Positions 28,662-37,260 are shown, numbered from the stretch's first letter. The stretch: DNA of 37,260 nt from Clostridia bacterium (GCA_017414645.1 JAFQLL010000001.1:1-37260); one strand, 5' to 3'. The notes: generated by a model from the letters alone, not told the origin. Translations and numbers: made by a program.

Positions 28662-29306
28662 TTATTTCAGTTTAGAATAGCCGTAGCCGTTAATAAGAGC
28701 ATCTATGGGCTTGCCTTCCTTACAAAGCGGACAATCGTGAGGCTTATAAATGCCGTAATCACCAATTGTTTTGGGGTCAAGACAGGAGTAAATCGGAACG
28801 CCGCCCTTTGTTTTTTCAATTGCTGAAAGAATTGTGCAAACGCCGGTTACATTGCCGCCGTAATACTGCACCGCTTCGGCTGCGCTTTCAACAGTTCTGC
28901 CGGAAGAGTAAGAAACTGCAACGAGAAGTACGTTTTTATTTTTTATCATAGGAACAATGTTATCTCTGAACAAAAGCATGTTTGTGCTTGTCATTTCAGG
29001 TTCAATAACATAAATTGAATTGTGAGCATTTACGCTCATATAGTCCGACTGAGTAAGCTGGTCTGCAAGACAGGTTCCGATAACCTCTGTGCCGTCAAGA
29101 CAAAGCACTGTGTCAACAACAGTATTTGCATAAATATAGGAATGAAGCTCCTTAGCAATTGCCTGTGCTTCGCTGAGGCGTGCCTTCTGTGCAACAACGT
29201 CGATGTAATAGTTACAATGACGGTCACTTGTTGCAAAGTGCCCCTTAGCCGCACGTAAAAACAAATTGTTTCGCTTTGTTCCGTATTTAATAGTTTCAAA
29301 TGCCAT
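28662..29306 (-). CDS. Phosphoribosyltransferase-like protein (PyrE-like)
   Basis: A 214-residue protein that resembles clostridial orotate phosphoribosyltransferase-like proteins. The segment NVLLVAVSYSSGRTVESA occupies the place of the PRPP-binding loop, but the usual acidic pair (DD or ED) is replaced by Ala-Val, so catalysis on PRPP is doubtful. The C terminus has CPLCKEGKPID, a Cys pair seen in this subgroup. It may be a regulator or an enzyme with altered chemistry. GGAGG precedes the ATG. It stands alone between a promoter and a terminator. Confidence 0.7.
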   Translation of the reverse strand: MAFETIKYGTKRNNLFLRAAKGHFATSDRHCNYYIDVVAQKARLSEAQAIAKELHSYIYANTVVDTVLCLDGTEVIGTCLADQLTQSDYMSVNAHNSIYVIEPEMTSTNMLLFRDNIVPMIKNKNVLLVAVSYSSGRTVESAAEAVQYYGGNVTGVCTILSAIEKTKGGVPIYSCLDPKTIGDYGIYKPHDCPLCKEGKPIDALINGYGYSKLK

Positions 29307-29352
29307 AATAATCCTCCTTTAAATTGTCGATAAAATCAATTTTGTTGGAATA

Positions 29353-29381
29353 ATTTTACCATATCTTTACCGCTTTTTCAA
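29353..29381 (-). promoter_or_regulatory. Promoter of the phosphoribosyltransferase-like gene
   Basis: Minus-sense TTGAAA at 29376-29381 and TAAAAT at 29353-29358, spacer 17. Confidence 0.65.
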
Positions 29382-29404
29382 GAATTTTATTATATATACG
29401 CAAA

Positions 29405-29431
29405 AAGGGTGGCGAAAATTACGCCACCCTT
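29405..29431 (-). terminator. Terminator of the metalloprotease gene
   Basis: Perfect 10-bp stem (29405-29414 with 29422-29431) with a 7-base loop, then T5 in minus sense. Confidence 0.88.
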
Positions 29432-29437
29432 AAGATT

Positions 29438-31888
29438 TTATTCAATTACAGTAAAATCAAAAACCTGCATTTTATCGGCACTCTTTTCTTCCTGTGTGAT
29501 TGTACCGTCTTCATTAACAGTAAGATAAAGCTCGCTGTGCTTCATTTTAAGATTGTAACCGTTTTCAACCTTTTCCATAAAGAAAAGCTGGTTATCGTTC
29601 TTGGATAAATCATAGGTAATAAGCTTTGCACCTGCAGCTGTGTTACCGCCTGAGATATCGATAGCCTTGCCGGTGCCCAGGTTAACGATTGTGAAGTTTT
29701 CTTCACCAACCTTCATAAGCATCCAGGTTGTGCTGTCACCGTCTTTGTCGTCAACAAAGCCGAAGGGATTTCCCGCAAGATACTTGCCGCCTGCTTTAAT
29801 TTCGTATCTTGTTACGCCTTCACGGTCTGCAACTGCTTCAATTGTCCAGATGTCGCTTTCAGCATCCTGACCAACGTAAGGCACAAAGCTTTCGCCAACA
29901 CCAGCAGTTACTGCTGTAACGCCTAATGTGTAACGCTTTGAGTACATCTTATAGCCGCCTTCAACCTTTTCAAGCTCTAAACGTTCATCTACTGCCCACT
30001 GGCCACCGTACTGTGTTAAGGGCTTATTATACATAGCGCTTGTGTGGAGCTGTACAGGGATATCGCTGTTCTTGTTGTAGAACTTTACCAAGCCTGCAGA
30101 GTTTTCAACATAGAAGAGCTGATTATCTGCACCTGTGTATTCTTCAAGGATAAGCTTTGCGGTATTGTCCATAGAAGAATTTTCAATTGCCCATACAAGA
30201 CCTGACTTGGGATCTGTAATTTTATAATACTTATCAAGAGAAAGCTCTTTTGCTGTTTCTACGTTGCCGTATGCATCAATCTTAGCCTTTATATCTAAGA
30301 TAAAGTCTTCACATTCCTTAAAATCAGCATAGTATACGCTGTCCGCACGATAAAGGAGACCCTTTAACACCTTAAGACGGTTGGGATAAACCTCGCCTAC
30401 TGCGCTTTCTGTATCCTTGTCAAGTGTTGTCCAGTAAAGACGGTGCATTTCTGCCAAGTCTTCTGCCTGGTTAGAAGATCCGTAGCCGGATACAGGCACT
30501 GCATCCATTGCTTCTGCCCAGGACCAGATACGCATGTCTTCAAGCTGGTTTGTGTCAAGGATATGACCTAATTCATGTGCAAATGTCTGGATAACTGCAT
30601 TTGCGGAGGGCTCGAAGTTGAGTCTTGCCCAGATTGTGTCGCCGCCGCCGTTGTAGTTATTGGCATTGTCGCCCTTCTTCCAGATAACTCTCTTTACATA
30701 CTGACGAACAGCATAAGGGAACGCACCGAGGCCTTCAATCATCTTCTGAATCATTGCAGAGCCTTCTTCGTTTGTTACCATAACAAACTCATGAACCTGT
30801 CCTTCTACGTCGCCTTCCATCTTAACAGAATGAATCCATACCTTTTCTCGGCTTCCACGCCAGATATCGTAGTTTTCGTCAACTGTTACGGAAACAATTT
30901 CATAAGGTGCGCTTTCACGGTTCTGCTTGTCGCCTGTTACCTGACCGTAAGCTGTATAGCTTGATACAGTCTTAATCATTTCTGCCTGAAGTTCGGGTGT
31001 TGCATTTTCAAAATCATTTTCAACAAAGTAGCTTTCTGCATTGTTAGCTACTGTGTAGCATGCAGGAAGGTTACCGAACATATATCGCTTGAAGCCATCC
31101 TGTAAAACGGGTGCTACAAGCTTAAAGCCTTCAGAATCAACAACCTTATTGAGCATGGAATCCTTTACGTAGGTAAGAGTCCACTTCTGATAGTCGGAAT
31201 CTGTCTTTTCTGCCTGCACGAGAGTATCACCGGAAGCGTCCATATAAAGACCGGAATGGTCAACACGGAGCATGTAAACGCCCTCTTCAACCTCTTCAAA
31301 GTTCCAAGACTGGTTACCGCCGCCATTGGATGTGTATGTAATAAGCTCTTTACCTGCGTCGCGGCTTGCGGAAGGAACGTCGATAGACTTGCCGCTGCCT
31401 GCGTTTGAGAGGTTGAACTTCATTTCACCCATTGTACCAAGGCGCCATGTTACATCGTCTGTTATATCGCTTTCAACTGTTGTAAGCTTAGCGTTATTTT
31501 CCCTGTTAAAATCAACTGTAGCAAGCCTTTTACCTGTAGCTACGTTTGTAATGGCATAATATTTGCCACCGATTTCGTTCTTTACAGGGCTTGTAATTGT
31601 AACGGTATGAGTTTCCTGTGCCCAAGAAACTGCATAGCCAAGCTCTTCGCAAGCATGTCTTAACGCTACATAACCTGTTTCTGCATCGTAACCAAGCTCT
31701 TTACCGATAGCATCTTCGAGGTCTGCTTGAAAAATCCATGTTGTACCATTGTCGATATAAGCATCAACTTCTTCGACAACTTTACCATCAATTACGATTG
31801 TAACATCGTAAAAATAATCTGCAGCCATTGCAGGAACTGCTGACATAATCATAGCAAAAGCTATAATAAATGCCATAATTCTTTTCAT
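29438..31888 (-). CDS. Secreted HExxH metalloprotease with ricin-type lectin domains
   Basis: An 816-residue exported protein, signal peptide about 1-22 (ending PAMA). Residues about 25-100 resemble the copper-amine-oxidase N-terminal (stalk) domain common in clostridial surface proteins. Residues about 105-245 and about 555-816 look like ricin B/RICIN-type beta-trefoils (for example GKSIDV.., NQSWNFEEV; GKAIDISGGNTAAGAKLITYD). The central region has zinc motif HELGH (His438, Glu439, His442) and a downstream NQAEDLAE with a candidate third ligand, Glu476 or Glu480, as in anthrax lethal factor-like and Pro-Pro endopeptidase metalloproteases. Start at 31888 is supported by AAGGAG. Likely a secreted, glycan-targeted protease; substrate unknown. 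Confidence 0.8.
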   Translation of the reverse strand: MKRIMAFIIAFAMIMSAVPAMAADYFYDVTIVIDGKVVEEVDAYIDNGTTWIFQADLEDAIGKELGYDAETGYVALRHACEELGYAVSWAQETHTVTITSPVKNEIGGKYYAITNVATGKRLATVDFNRENNAKLTTVESDITDDVTWRLGTMGEMKFNLSNAGSGKSIDVPSASRDAGKELITYTSNGGGNQSWNFEEVEEGVYMLRVDHSGLYMDASGDTLVQAEKTDSDYQKWTLTYVKDSMLNKVVDSEGFKLVAPVLQDGFKRYMFGNLPACYTVANNAESYFVENDFENATPELQAEMIKTVSSYTAYGQVTGDKQNRESAPYEIVSVTVDENYDIWRGSREKVWIHSVKMEGDVEGQVHEFVMVTNEEGSAMIQKMIEGLGAFPYAVRQYVKRVIWKKGDNANNYNGGGDTIWARLNFEPSANAVIQTFAHELGHILDTNQLEDMRIWSWAEAMDAVPVSGYGSSNQAEDLAEMHRLYWTTLDKDTESAVGEVYPNRLKVLKGLLYRADSVYYADFKECEDFILDIKAKIDAYGNVETAKELSLDKYYKITDPKSGLVWAIENSSMDNTAKLILEEYTGADNQLFYVENSAGLVKFYNKNSDIPVQLHTSAMYNKPLTQYGGQWAVDERLELEKVEGGYKMYSKRYTLGVTAVTAGVGESFVPYVGQDAESDIWTIEAVADREGVTRYEIKAGGKYLAGNPFGFVDDKDGDSTTWMLMKVGEENFTIVNLGTGKAIDISGGNTAAGAKLITYDLSKNDNQLFFMEKVENGYNLKMKHSELYLTVNEDGTITQEEKSADKMQVFDFTVIE

Positions 31889-31918
31889 GTTTACCACTCC
31901 TTAAAACTTGATAATAAT

Positions 31919-31947
31919 ATATTAACGTAAAAATACTGATACTGCAA
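31919..31947 (-). promoter_or_regulatory. Possible promoter of the metalloprotease gene
   Basis: Minus-sense TTGCAG at 31942-31947 and TAATAT at 31919-31924, spacer 17; both boxes deviate from consensus. Confidence 0.4.
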
Positions 31948-31958
31948 GCATAAAATAT

Positions 31959-31990
31959 TAAAACACCGTACTTTGTTGCACGGTGTTTTA
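31959..31990 (-). terminator. Terminator of the Na/Pi symporter gene
   Basis: An 11-bp perfect stem (31959-31969 with 31980-31990), extendable by A-T pairs to the stop codon, followed by T-rich sequence in minus sense. Confidence 0.8.
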
Positions 31991-31993
31991 ATA

Positions 31994-33751
31994 TTACTTG
32001 CTTATTGAATATTTTTCCTTGTACATTTTGTACTGTTCTGTGAAGAACTCTTCTGTCTGCACCATGTTGCTTACATGACCGTGCGCCGCCATGCTGTCGT
32101 GGTCAATTTCGAGCATACAAACAGCAACGTTTGAACAGTGGTCAGCAATACGGGAGTAGTTGTTAAGAAGGTCAGAAAGGATAAGACCCATTTCGATAGA
32201 GCACTTGCCTTCCTGTAATCTTACAACGTGGTTTGTTTTGATTTTAACCTTAAGTCGGTCAACAAGCTGTCTTAAGGGCTCAACATTTCTCGCAACTGTA
32301 AGGTCATCATTTTCAAACGCTTCATGTGTCATTGTAATGAGCTCTGTTACAGCGGAAGAAATTACGTTAAGCTCATTGAGTGCGGAGTCGGAGAATTTAA
32401 GCTCCTTGCGTTCAATTTCTTCGAGGTTCTGAGTGATAATTGCAGAATAGTCGCTGATACGCTCAATGTCACTGATACACTGCAAAAGCTCAGTGGTTGT
32501 CTTACTGTCGTTTGAGGAAAGGTCTGTCTTTGCAATTTTAACAAGATAAGAAGAAATCTTGTCTTCGTATACGTCGATAAGGTTTTCGCTTTCGATAATC
32601 TTGTCAACAAGCTCCTTGTCGTACTTTTTAATGAGGCTTGTAGCATCGATAACAGCATCTCTCGCCTTCATGCTCATTGTGCAAACAAGCTCACGACATC
32701 TTTCAACAGCAACAGAAGGAATTGAAAGGAATCTGTCATCGAGCACGTCGAATTCGGAAACTGTTTCCTGCTTTTTGCTCTTGATTGTCTTAATTGCAAG
32801 ACCTGCAATAGGCTTACAGAAGGGAATAAGAACTAAAGCAGCAATTACGTTATATACAGTGTGAACTGTAGCGATGCCTGCAATTGTAGCATTTTCATGC
32901 ATGAAGGAGAAGTCGAAAATGCTGTGAAGAACAGAAAACAGCGCAAAAACAATTGCAACACCTATAATTTTAATGTATACACAGGCTGTAGCAACTCTCT
33001 TAGAGTCTGTGTTACCTGTGATAGAAGAAATAACAGGAGTAATTGTTGTACCGATGTTCTGTCCTAAAATTACGGGAATTGCAACTGTAAAGGGAATGTT
33101 ACAGGACAGCGCCAATGCCTGCAGAATACCTATAGACGCAGAGGACGACTGAATAACTGCTGTAAGAATTGTACCTGCAAGGATTGCGAGAATGGGGTTT
33201 TCGAATGCAATAAGAAGGTTCTGGAAGGAGGGATCATCCTTAAGACCACCCATTGCACCGCTCATCATGTCCATACCGAACATAAGAACAGCAAAGCCAA
33301 TTAAAATAGTGGCAATGTTCTTTTTCTTATCGGATTTACACATCATAATCATAACCACACCGATAACCATTAGAACAGGTGTAAAGGATGTGGGCTTTAA
33401 AAGCTTGAGCCAGATGGGACCCGAGCCGTCAATGCCCGACAAGCTTAAAAGCCAGGATGTAACCGTTGTACCAACGTTAGCACCCATGATAACAGCGATA
33501 GTTTGTCCAAGCTTCATAATGCCTGAGTTAACGAAGCCTACAAGCATAACTGTTGTAGCGGAAGACGACTGAATGATAGCTGTTACAAAGAAGCCGAGCA
33601 AAAAGCCGATAAACCTGTTTGCTGTAAGCTTTGAAAGAATCATTTCAAGCTTGCCGCCGGCAAGTTTTTTAAGGCTGTCGCCCATTACTTCCATGCCGTA
33701 AAGGAACAAGCCAAGTCCGCCTGCTAAAGTGAGTATCGAGAAAATATCCAT
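31994..33751 (-). CDS. Na+/phosphate symporter family protein with PhoU domain
   Basis: A 585-residue protein of the NptA/YjbB family. The two inverted transport repeats carry the typical IIQSSSATTVM and VIQSSSASIGI motifs, with about eight to nine membrane helices in the first 340 residues. The last 220 or so residues form a PhoU-like helical domain with two repeats (for example LLQCISDIERISDYS and LLNNYSRIADHCSN), as in bacterial NptA proteins. It probably moves phosphate across the membrane with sodium. I start at 33751 (MDIFSIL) with AGGAGG upstream; earlier in-frame codons lack support. Confidence 0.92.
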   Translation of the reverse strand: MDIFSILTLAGGLGLFLYGMEVMGDSLKKLAGGKLEMILSKLTANRFIGFLLGFFVTAIIQSSSATTVMLVGFVNSGIMKLGQTIAVIMGANVGTTVTSWLLSLSGIDGSGPIWLKLLKPTSFTPVLMVIGVVMIMMCKSDKKKNIATILIGFAVLMFGMDMMSGAMGGLKDDPSFQNLLIAFENPILAILAGTILTAVIQSSSASIGILQALALSCNIPFTVAIPVILGQNIGTTITPVISSITGNTDSKRVATACVYIKIIGVAIVFALFSVLHSIFDFSFMHENATIAGIATVHTVYNVIAALVLIPFCKPIAGLAIKTIKSKKQETVSEFDVLDDRFLSIPSVAVERCRELVCTMSMKARDAVIDATSLIKKYDKELVDKIIESENLIDVYEDKISSYLVKIAKTDLSSNDSKTTTELLQCISDIERISDYSAIITQNLEEIERKELKFSDSALNELNVISSAVTELITMTHEAFENDDLTVARNVEPLRQLVDRLKVKIKTNHVVRLQEGKCSIEMGLILSDLLNNYSRIADHCSNVAVCMLEIDHDSMAAHGHVSNMVQTEEFFTEQYKMYKEKYSISK

Positions 33752-33804
33752 AATATCCTCCTTAACTTTCCATATGTCATTATTCAACAATTTTACACAA
33801 GCAT

Positions 33805-33833
33805 ATTATACAACCAAAAATTTCAAAAGTAAA
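33805..33833 (-). promoter_or_regulatory. Promoter of the Na/Pi symporter gene
   Basis: Minus-sense TTTACT at 33828-33833 and TATAAT at 33805-33810, spacer 17. Confidence 0.55.
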
Positions 33834-33852
33834 TAGAAAGTTAATTGTAAGT

Positions 33853-33888
33853 AAAAAAAATTGAGCCATGCGTTTACACACAGCTCAT
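33853..33888 (-). terminator. Terminator of the metallophosphoesterase gene
   Basis: A TGAGC/GCTCA-based hairpin with an inner TGTG/CGCA helix (33862-33888) is followed in minus sense by eight T residues. Confidence 0.75.
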
Positions 33889-33889
33889 T

Positions 33890-34567
33890 TTAAAGCTTTA
33901 TTTCAAGGGGTTTAAACTGCAGAAAATCCGATGAAACAAGGATAAAATTTTCTTTTTTAGGCACATGATTTCTGGCTTGTTTACCATGCAAATGACCGTA
34001 AATGCAGTACTTTACATCAAATTGGTCAAGAATTTCGAGAAAGCCGTCCTCGGGCGGATAATGAAGCGCTGCAATAAGACCTTTTGTATTTTCGCTCTCC
34101 CCTGCTTTAAGCGACAGTGTAAGTCTGCCTAATTCGCGGTTATACATTTTTTCATCGCTCTTTTTAAAATCTTTATCAGAAGGCGTTATCCAGCCTCGGG
34201 AAGCACAAATAGCGTAACCATTATACATATAAGTGCTGTTATGGATAAAATGTATGTTTTCCAGCTTGTTTTTTTCCAAAAAAGCGTTAAGCTTCGTTTT
34301 TGTTTCCCACCAATAGTCGTGGTTGCCTTTACTGAGAAGCTTTATTCCCGGAAGAGAGGCAAGGAATTTAAAATCCTCCAAAGCATCGTCAACATAGGTA
34401 GCCCAGCAAAAATCACCGTTAATGATGACAACATCGTCCTCTTTAACGGTTTTTGTCCATTCTTCTCTTATTCTTTCAACGTAGTTTGACCAGTTATCGC
34501 CAAAAATGTCCATGGGCTTATAATTTCCCAGTGGTAAGTGCAAATCGCTGAGTGCAAAAAGTGCCAT
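33890..34567 (-). CDS. Calcineurin-like metallophosphoesterase
   Basis: A 225-residue phosphoesterase with the two-metal motifs of the family: SDLHL, INGDF, KGNHDYWW, AALHYPP and YGHLHG. Members hydrolyse phosphate mono- or diesters; the substrate cannot be told. I use the second of two adjacent ATG codons (34567) because GAGGTGAG is then at normal spacing; an upstream frame extension of 13 residues has no support. The gene diverges from the DUF1540 gene, 86 bases away, and ends with a clear terminator. Confidence 0.88.
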   Translation of the reverse strand: MALFALSDLHLPLGNYKPMDIFGDNWSNYVERIREEWTKTVKEDDVVIINGDFCWATYVDDALEDFKFLASLPGIKLLSKGNHDYWWETKTKLNAFLEKNKLENIHFIHNSTYMYNGYAICASRGWITPSDKDFKKSDEKMYNRELGRLTLSLKAGESENTKGLIAALHYPPEDGFLEILDQFDVKYCIYGHLHGKQARNHVPKKENFILVSSDFLQFKPLEIKL

Positions 34568-34653
34568 CATCTCACCTCGGTACGAATAAATTTTTAAAAT
34601 CGGCACACAATAAATTTAAGCTTCGGCTTAGATTAAATAAAGGAGTGTACCGT

Positions 34654-34818
34654 ATGGATACAAATCCCAAAATTATTAAGGGTATCACCTGTGAAGTAAA
34701 CACATGTGAATACCACACACAGGACAACCACTGCTCTGCCGGCAACATTAAAGTAACTCACTATGGTGCCGACACAAAAGAACAGACAGACTGCTCCACT
34801 TTCAAGAAAAAGCTTTAA
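34654..34818 (+). CDS. DUF1540 domain protein
   Basis: A 54-residue Cys-rich protein with the DUF1540 pattern (GITCEVNTCEYHTQDNHCSAG, shown here as ITCEVNTCEYH then HCSAGNIKV, and TDCSTF). Four conserved Cys suggest a small metal-binding fold; some clostridial members are spore-associated, but function is unproven. AAGGAG supports the ATG at 34654; the open frame further upstream overlaps the divergent gene and is unlikely to be translated. It is one of only two plus-strand genes. Confidence 0.85.
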   Translation: MDTNPKIIKGITCEVNTCEYHTQDNHCSAGNIKVTHYGADTKEQTDCSTFKKKL

Positions 34819-34858
34819 AAGAAACCCGGTTTCAAGTTCCGAAACCGGGATTTCTTTT
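34817..34858. terminator. Bidirectional terminator between DUF1540 gene and thrC
   Basis: A 9-bp stem CCCGGTTTC/GAAACCGGG (34825-34833 with 34841-34849) extended by A/T pairs past one bulged base; T-rich tails on both strands serve the convergent genes. Confidence 0.88.
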
Positions 34859-34866
34859 ATTTTAAC

Positions 34867-36354
34867 TTAAATGTTCAAAAACTTGTAAACAGCATCGATC
34901 ATTTCTGTCTTCTCGTAAACATCTGTAAAGCGAACATCCTTTACACGAAGTTCGTTAAGAGACTGGGGTATTTCCATGCCGCTTGCCTTATTGAGTGCAT
35001 CAAGAAGCTCAAATTCGTCCTTGCCGGAAACATCTTCGCCCAAAGCTGTAAGCACAGCTTCGTTGAATTTGAAGGGGCTCGCAGTAGATGCAATAACTGT
35101 TTTAGTCAAATCGCCTGTTGCAGCTACATAATCGTCATATACCTTTACTGCAACAGCTGTATGTGTATCCATAGTATAGCCAAACTTTGCTTTATGCTCA
35201 CCGATTGTAGCCTTTGCTTCATCGTCAGAGCAGAAGCCGCCTGCAAAGTTTTCTGTAACAACTGCCTTGATTGCATCTTCAACAGTGTACTTACCCTCGT
35301 TCTTAAGGCTTTCCATATAACCTGCTACCTTGTTGGCATCACCTGAAATAAGGTAAAGAAGTCTTTCAAGGTTAGAGGAAATAAGAATGTCCATAGAGGG
35401 AGAAATTGTTGTGTGGAAGCTGCGGTTTTTATCGTATACGCCTGTTTTTATGAAATCTGTAAGTACATTATTCATGTTGGAAGCACAGATAAGCTTTTTA
35501 ACGGGAAGACCCATACACTTTGCGTAGTATGCAGCTAAAATGTTACCAAAGTTACCTGTGGGTACGCAAACATTAATCTCCTCACCCATTGTAACATCGC
35601 CCTTTTCGAGCATATCGGCATAAGCAGAGAAATAGTATACAACCTGAGGTACAAGTCTGCCCCAGTTAATGCTGTTTGCAGAAGAAAATGCTTTTTTGTT
35701 TTCGTCAAGCTTTGCTTCACAATCGGGGTTTGTGAAAATCATCTTAACGCCGCTCTGTGCATCGTCAAAGTTACCCTTAACTGAAGCAACATAAACGTTT
35801 TCGCCGTCCTGTGTTGCCATCTGAAGCTTCTGAATGCGGCTTACACCGTCTACAGGATAGAAAACAATAATCTTTGTGCCCTCTACGTCCTTAAAGCCTT
35901 CAAGGGCCGCCTTACCTGTGTCACCGCTTGTAGCAACAAGGATAACAACCTCTTTATCGATGCCTACCTTCTTCATGCTTGTTGTAAGAAGATAAGGAAG
36001 AATCTGAAGAGCCATGTCCTTGAATGCGCATGTGGGACCATGCCAGAGCTCAAGAATGTGCTTTTTGTCGTCAAGCTTTGCTACGGGCGCAATCTTCTTT
36101 GAAGAAAAATTATCACCGTAAGCGCCTGTTACACAGTATTCGATTTCTTCGGGAGTAAAGTCTGTAAGGAAAAGAGAAAGTATTTTCTTTGCTCTTTCCT
36201 GATAGCTCATGGGAGCTAAAGATGCAACAAACGCTGCATCAACGGTGGGAATACTTTCGGGAAGGAACAAGCCGCCCTCATGAGAAAGACCCTTTACAAT
36301 TGCTTCGCTGCTCTTCACACAAACGGAAGAGTCTCTTGTACTTTTATAATTCAT
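34867..36354 (-). CDS. thrC: Threonine synthase
   Basis: A 495-residue PLP enzyme converting O-phosphohomoserine to threonine. The PLP Lys112 is in HGPTCAFKDMALQILP, the phosphate loop is ATSGDTGKAA, and PTGNFGNILAAYYA is typical. The N terminus (YKSTRDSS) and length fit the longer class II enzymes found in many Clostridia. GAAGG lies ahead of the ATG. It follows leuS by 15 bases, so the two may be cotranscribed; a leuS-thrC link is only a proximity observation. Confidence 0.93.
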   Translation of the reverse strand: MNYKSTRDSSVCVKSSEAIVKGLSHEGGLFLPESIPTVDAAFVASLAPMSYQERAKKILSLFLTDFTPEEIEYCVTGAYGDNFSSKKIAPVAKLDDKKHILELWHGPTCAFKDMALQILPYLLTTSMKKVGIDKEVVILVATSGDTGKAALEGFKDVEGTKIIVFYPVDGVSRIQKLQMATQDGENVYVASVKGNFDDAQSGVKMIFTNPDCEAKLDENKKAFSSANSINWGRLVPQVVYYFSAYADMLEKGDVTMGEEINVCVPTGNFGNILAAYYAKCMGLPVKKLICASNMNNVLTDFIKTGVYDKNRSFHTTISPSMDILISSNLERLLYLISGDANKVAGYMESLKNEGKYTVEDAIKAVVTENFAGGFCSDDEAKATIGEHKAKFGYTMDTHTAVAVKVYDDYVAATGDLTKTVIASTASPFKFNEAVLTALGEDVSGKDEFELLDALNKASGMEIPQSLNELRVKDVRFTDVYEKTEMIDAVYKFLNI

Positions 36355-36369
36355 TTTATCAAACCTTCT

Positions 36370-37260
36370 TTATTTAACTACGATATTTACCAATTTGCCC
36401 GGTACAGCAATAACCTTAACGACCGCCTTACCCTCTAAAAGAGCCTTAACTTCGTCATTTTCCATTGCAGCCTTTTCCATGCCTTCACGGTCAAGGTTTG
36501 CGGGAATAACCATCTTACTCTTCACCTTGCCGTTAAGCTGCACAACAATTTCAACTGTTGCATCAACACAAAGCGCTTCGTCGTAGGAAACCCATGTGCC
36601 TTCGGAAAGAATGGAGCCAAAAAGCTCATGATAAAGCTCTTCTGTCATGTGAGGTGCAAAGGGATTGAGAAGTGTAAGAAGTGCTTTGTATTCAGCATGG
36701 TTAACGCTGCCTACTTCATACATTTTGTTAACAAGTGTCATCAATGCAGCTATAGCTGTGTTGAACTTCATGTTTTCGATGTCGCTTGTTACCTTCTTTA
36801 TGGTTTTGTGCATAGCACTTACCATTTCTTCACGATAGCTGTCGCCTTCAACAAGCTTAGTATGAAGCTCCCATACTCTGTCCAAAAATCTCTTACAGCC
36901 CTTCATGCTGCTTTCGTTCCAGGGTGCTGCCTGTTCATAGTCGCCCATGAAAAGAACATATACACGGAGAACGTCGGCACCGTAAACGTCAACAACATCG
37001 TTGGGGTCAACAACGTTGCCCTTACTCTTACTCATCTTATCGCCATCGGGACCTAAGATAAGACCCTGAGCTGTTCTCTTAGCATAGGGCTCGTCTGTAG
37101 GAACAAGACCTAAGTCGTAAAGGAACTTGTGCCAGAAACGAGAATAAATCATATGGCGTGTAACGTGCTCCATACCGCCATTGTACCAGTCAACATTCAT
37201 CCAGTAGCGGAGCGCTTCCTGTGAAGCGAATTCCTCGGTGTTGTTGGGGTCACAGTAACG
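36370..37260 (-). CDS. leuS: Leucyl-tRNA synthetase, C-terminal part (runs off right edge)
   Basis: The last 297 residues of a class I leucyl-tRNA synthetase, which charges tRNA-Leu. The KMSKS loop is seen in DKMSKSKGNVVDP, preceded by NVDWYNGGMEHVTRH; the anticodon-binding domain (FAPHMTEELYHELFG) and the C-terminal domain that contacts tRNA follow. The frame stays open to base 37260, so the start lies outside the window. The gene precedes thrC by 15 bases. Confidence 0.95.
   Translation of the reverse strand, partial: RYCDPNNTEEFASQEALRYWMNVDWYNGGMEHVTRHMIYSRFWHKFLYDLGLVPTDEPYAKRTAQGLILGPDGDKMSKSKGNVVDPNDVVDVYGADVLRVYVLFMGDYEQAAPWNESSMKGCKRFLDRVWELHTKLVEGDSYREEMVSAMHKTIKKVTSDIENMKFNTAIAALMTLVNKMYEVGSVNHAEYKALLTLLNPFAPHMTEELYHELFGSILSEGTWVSYDEALCVDATVEIVVQLNGKVKSKMVIPANLDREGMEKAAMENDEVKALLEGKAVVKVIAVPGKLVNIVVK

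Noticed and set aside
34552..34653. Longer start for the DUF1540 protein
   Set aside because: It overlaps the start of the divergent phosphoesterase gene and has no ribosome binding site, whereas AAGGAG precedes ATG at 34654.

Overview
The window looks like a chromosomal segment of a low-to-middle GC Bacillota, class Clostridia, probably an uncultured anaerobic gut-type lineage. The reasons are a SpoVAE homologue, an Rrf2-cysK-nifS-nifU-nadA cluster, a zapA-U32-glmM cluster, DUF1540 and DegV proteins, strong AGGAGG-type ribosome binding sites and textbook TTGACA/TATAAT promoters with 17-base spacers. Family or genus cannot be fixed from this sequence. No rRNA, recognisable tRNA, CRISPR array, transposase, integrase or phage structural gene was seen. 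Nearly all genes are on the minus strand; only a TetR regulator and a DUF1540 protein are on plus.

Layout, left to right. 1-136: a long imperfect foldback with a T-loop-like sequence at its right edge. 137-2120: membrane protein, SDR dehydrogenase and DUF2752 protein. 2166-6453: an iron-sulfur/cysteine operon (Rrf2 regulator, cysK, nifS, nifU, nadA) with a strong cysK promoter overlapped by palindromes and a structured RNA between cysK and nifS. 6459-9370: a large secreted cell-wall hydrolase (phage-type lysozyme plus NlpC/P60-like domain and Ig-like repeats), preceded by a roughly 185-nt structured leader ending in an intrinsic terminator, the whole bracketed by a 30-nt near-identical direct repeat. 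9382-15538: a tight seven-gene operon (S24/S26 peptidase-like, GH43 glycosidase, LamG protein, small membrane protein, Sir2 deacylase, two small proteins) behind one promoter with an overlapping inverted repeat. 15552-17112: divergent degV and tetR.

17148-23137: an ldh-CPBP protease-zapA-U32-glmM-small protein transcription unit; glmM carries an apparent one-base frameshift. 23166-25756: an orphan spoVAE behind a sigma-G-like promoter, and two CobW/G3E GTPases, one with a long His/Cys repeat and one with a C-terminal YcgQ-like domain, suggesting zinc or other metal handling. 25790-28122: a polar amino-acid ABC transporter. 28143-29381: a GIY-YIG protein, a 20-bp perfect inverted repeat and a phosphoribosyltransferase-like protein with a degenerate PRPP motif. 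29438-31888: a secreted HExxH metalloprotease with ricin-type lectin domains. 31994-37260: a Na/phosphate symporter with PhoU domain, a metallophosphoesterase, DUF1540, threonine synthase and the C-terminal part of leucyl-tRNA synthetase, which runs off the right edge.

The most unusual elements are the candidate riboswitch-like attenuator in front of the lysozyme/NlpC protein, the structured cysK-nifS intergenic RNA, the left-edge foldback, the dockerin-like calcium loop inside the GH43 domain, the ricin-lectin metalloprotease, and the metal GTPase pair. All pairings were read by eye; no folding, profile or database search was run.
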